A stretch of 64,000 nt of DNA from Putridiphycobacter roseus (GTDB taxonomy: Bacteria; Bacteroidota; Bacteroidia; Flavobacteriales_D; Crocinitomicaceae), in NCBI RefSeq assembly GCF_003234935.1, contig NZ_QKSB01000001.1, positions 558,001-622,000 on the forward strand, in the 5' to 3' direction. The notes beneath the pieces were generated by a model. The model ran no database searches. It had not been told where the DNA came from and saw only the letters and a list, made by a program, of their open reading frames with translations. Shown here in pieces: positions 63,104 through 64,000 of the stretch; positions within the stretch are counted from its first letter, which is position 1; the number at the start of each line of letters is the position of its first letter. A program made the translations under genes and the position numbers.

Positions 63104-63469
63104 TTATTTAAAACAACCTATCCATTTAGTCAAATAGTCTAATGAACATATTAAGTCTGATATTGAAACCCTAACGAGAACGAATCCGTGATCAGATACA
63201 AAACCATGCTCCTTTCCTTCATTAATCAAATGCAACAACGCTCTAATTTCACCCATAATAGCAACATAATGTGCTGCTTGAACCTCTTTCACCACTTGTA
63301 CAGTAGCATGAGCAATAGAAGAGGAGATTTCCAATACTTTTTTTCGAAGATTTGTTTTGAATTCATTTGGCGGTACTTGTTCTGTAATCAAGAAAACAGT
63401 CTTAATCATTTCCCTAGATAGTTTACGGGCATTCGTCTTGGCTAAATATAATTCTGGTGATATGGTCAT
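63104..63469 (-). CDS. Four-helix-bundle protein (23S rRNA intervening-protein type)
   Basis: 121 residues, all-alpha. TNARKLSREMIKTVFLITEQVPPNEFKTNLRKKVLEISSSIAHAT follows the pattern of TIGR02436-like four-helix proteins, which occur near rRNA insertions and diversity-generating retroelements. The match is divergent (the usual signature with P-S-N-I-A-E is here S-S-S-I-A-H). No reverse transcriptase or variable repeat lies in the window, so a DGR is not supported. Function unknown. Confidence 0.55.
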   Translation of the reverse strand: MTISPELYLAKTNARKLSREMIKTVFLITEQVPPNEFKTNLRKKVLEISSSIAHATVQVVKEVQAAHYVAIMGEIRALLHLINEGKEHGFVSDHGFVLVRVSISDLICSLDYLTKWIGCFK

Positions 63470-63650
63470 AATTTAAACAGGATAAACAATGTATTCCTAC
63501 AATATCGACAAAATTCTACGCAAAGCATTTCTATTTCAAATAAGAAAAATCTATTACTGTAAGTTCTATAGGTAAACAACGTCAAAACTGCAATTCCAAA
63601 ATATGCAACGACAACAATTCGTTTTCTCCACTCCCGGACTAGTGCCATTT

Positions 63651-63666
63651 TTTGGGTGCACCCAAA
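63651..63666. promoter_or_regulatory. Perfect 16-bp palindrome upstream of symporter gene
   Basis: TTTGGGTGCACCCAAA is its own reverse complement, 22 bases before the GTG of the symporter-like gene. Likely an operator for a dimeric regulator. Confidence 0.5.
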
Positions 63667-63688
63667 TCATAATGAATAGAAAAGGTTA

Positions 63689-64000
63689 GTGGCAACTTTA
63701 ATCGAAAATATACAATTTTGGCAATGGGTGCTGGTAATTGGTTCAAGTTTAATCTTGTTTTTTATTTCCCCATTAGCAACTACTACGGCCGAATTTTTCA
63801 AAGCCAATACCAAGGGCAAATCGCCTAATTGGATATTACTTACTGGCAGCCTCGTCATTTCATGGGTTTTTGCAAAATCAATCGCCAATGCTGCTATTTT
63901 GGGAAACAAATTTGGTATGGTAGGTGGCGTAGCTTATGGCACCTACTACTTATCTTTTATTATAGGGGGTATTGTCATTTACTATCTTCGTAAAAAAGGT
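63689..64000 (+). CDS. Solute:sodium symporter-like protein, 3' end outside window
   Basis: The open frame starts with GTG at 63689 and runs to the window end. The 104 visible residues have two to three membrane helices with the pattern LTGSLVISWVFAKSIANAA, then GMVGGVAYGTYYLSFIIGGIVIYYLR, typical of the first helices of SSS-family transporters (TM1 helix break and A/G-rich packing). A GTG start is chosen because no upstream in-frame ATG exists: the ATG at 63671 meets a stop after 5 codons. The substrate cannot be told from the visible part. Confidence 0.7.
   Translation, partial: MATLIENIQFWQWVLVIGSSLILFFISPLATTTAEFFKANTKGKSPNWILLTGSLVISWVFAKSIANAAILGNKFGMVGGVAYGTYYLSFIIGGIVIYYLRKKG

Noticed and set aside
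63104-63469. Diversity-generating retroelement suggested by the four-helix-bundle protein
   Set aside because: No reverse transcriptase, template repeat or variable repeat is seen in the window.
63466-63648. 60-codon minus-strand frame overlapping the four-helix-bundle gene start by 4 bases, with a hydrophobic segment
   Set aside because: No family and an arginine-, phenylalanine- and cysteine-rich C-terminus. The ATGA overlap and hydrophobic stretch keep it possible, but support is too weak.

Overview
The window looks like chromosome of a Bacteroidota bacterium, most likely Flavobacteriales. The signs are a low-GC, TAA-rich coding style, promoters of the TTTG-N18..21-TAnnTTTG type, type IX secretion C-terminal sorting domains on two large exoproteins, a SusC-style TonB receptor with an N-terminal carboxypeptidase-like domain, type III pantothenate kinase next to LptC, and Mrp followed by a NifU-like protein. 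No species can be named from sequence alone.

Layout. 1-13.7 kb: end of a YfhO-like membrane protein, Mrp/NifU-like Fe-S maturation pair, phosphatidylserine decarboxylase, tRNA-Phe, then an envelope cluster (coaX, beta-barrel protein, TPR protein, LptC-like lipoprotein, small membrane protein), a secreted zinc carboxypeptidase, a YgiQ-type radical SAM protein and a TonB-domain protein. 13.7-20.2 kb: glyS, a methyltransferase, two rhodanese proteins, a TauE-like transporter and membrane proteins. 20.2-26.4 kb: haem uptake (receptor, HmuT, HmuU, HmuV) with an intrinsic terminator between receptor and HmuT. 26.5-32.1 kb: MacB-type efflux operon, acyl-CoA synthetase, thioesterase.

32.1-33.2 kb holds the strangest structure. 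A 397-bp unit is tandemly repeated behind a tRNA gene with a CAU anticodon. Each unit carries a GIY-YIG nuclease gene and a remnant of that tRNA whose anticodon loop is replaced by the perfect palindrome CCCCGAAAGCTTTCGGGG.

34.8-45.5 kb is an integrated island in the 3' end of tRNA-Arg(UCG). It is bounded by an exact 18-bp direct repeat and has a tyrosine recombinase at its right end. Inside are a two-gene DUF3800 plus small putative RNase unit, a small RNA candidate with its own canonical promoter, three hairpins and a terminator, an iteron-like repeat field, a Panacea/PemK-like toxin-antitoxin pair, two lipoproteins, an excisionase-like HTH protein and a possible replication initiator.

45.9-60.4 kb is a stress and energy cluster. 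A probable sigma-54 promoter (TTGGCATTGCTATTGCC, GG-N10-GC) sits in front of an apparent operon: Cys-rich protein, glutamate dehydrogenase, split transhydrogenase, GreA/Rnk-like factor, UspA, NhaA. The next genes upstream encode an NtrC-type regulator and its histidine kinase, which is the natural activator for such a promoter. The window ends with a type IX secreted Omp28-like protein, a four-helix-bundle protein and the start of a solute:sodium symporter-like gene.
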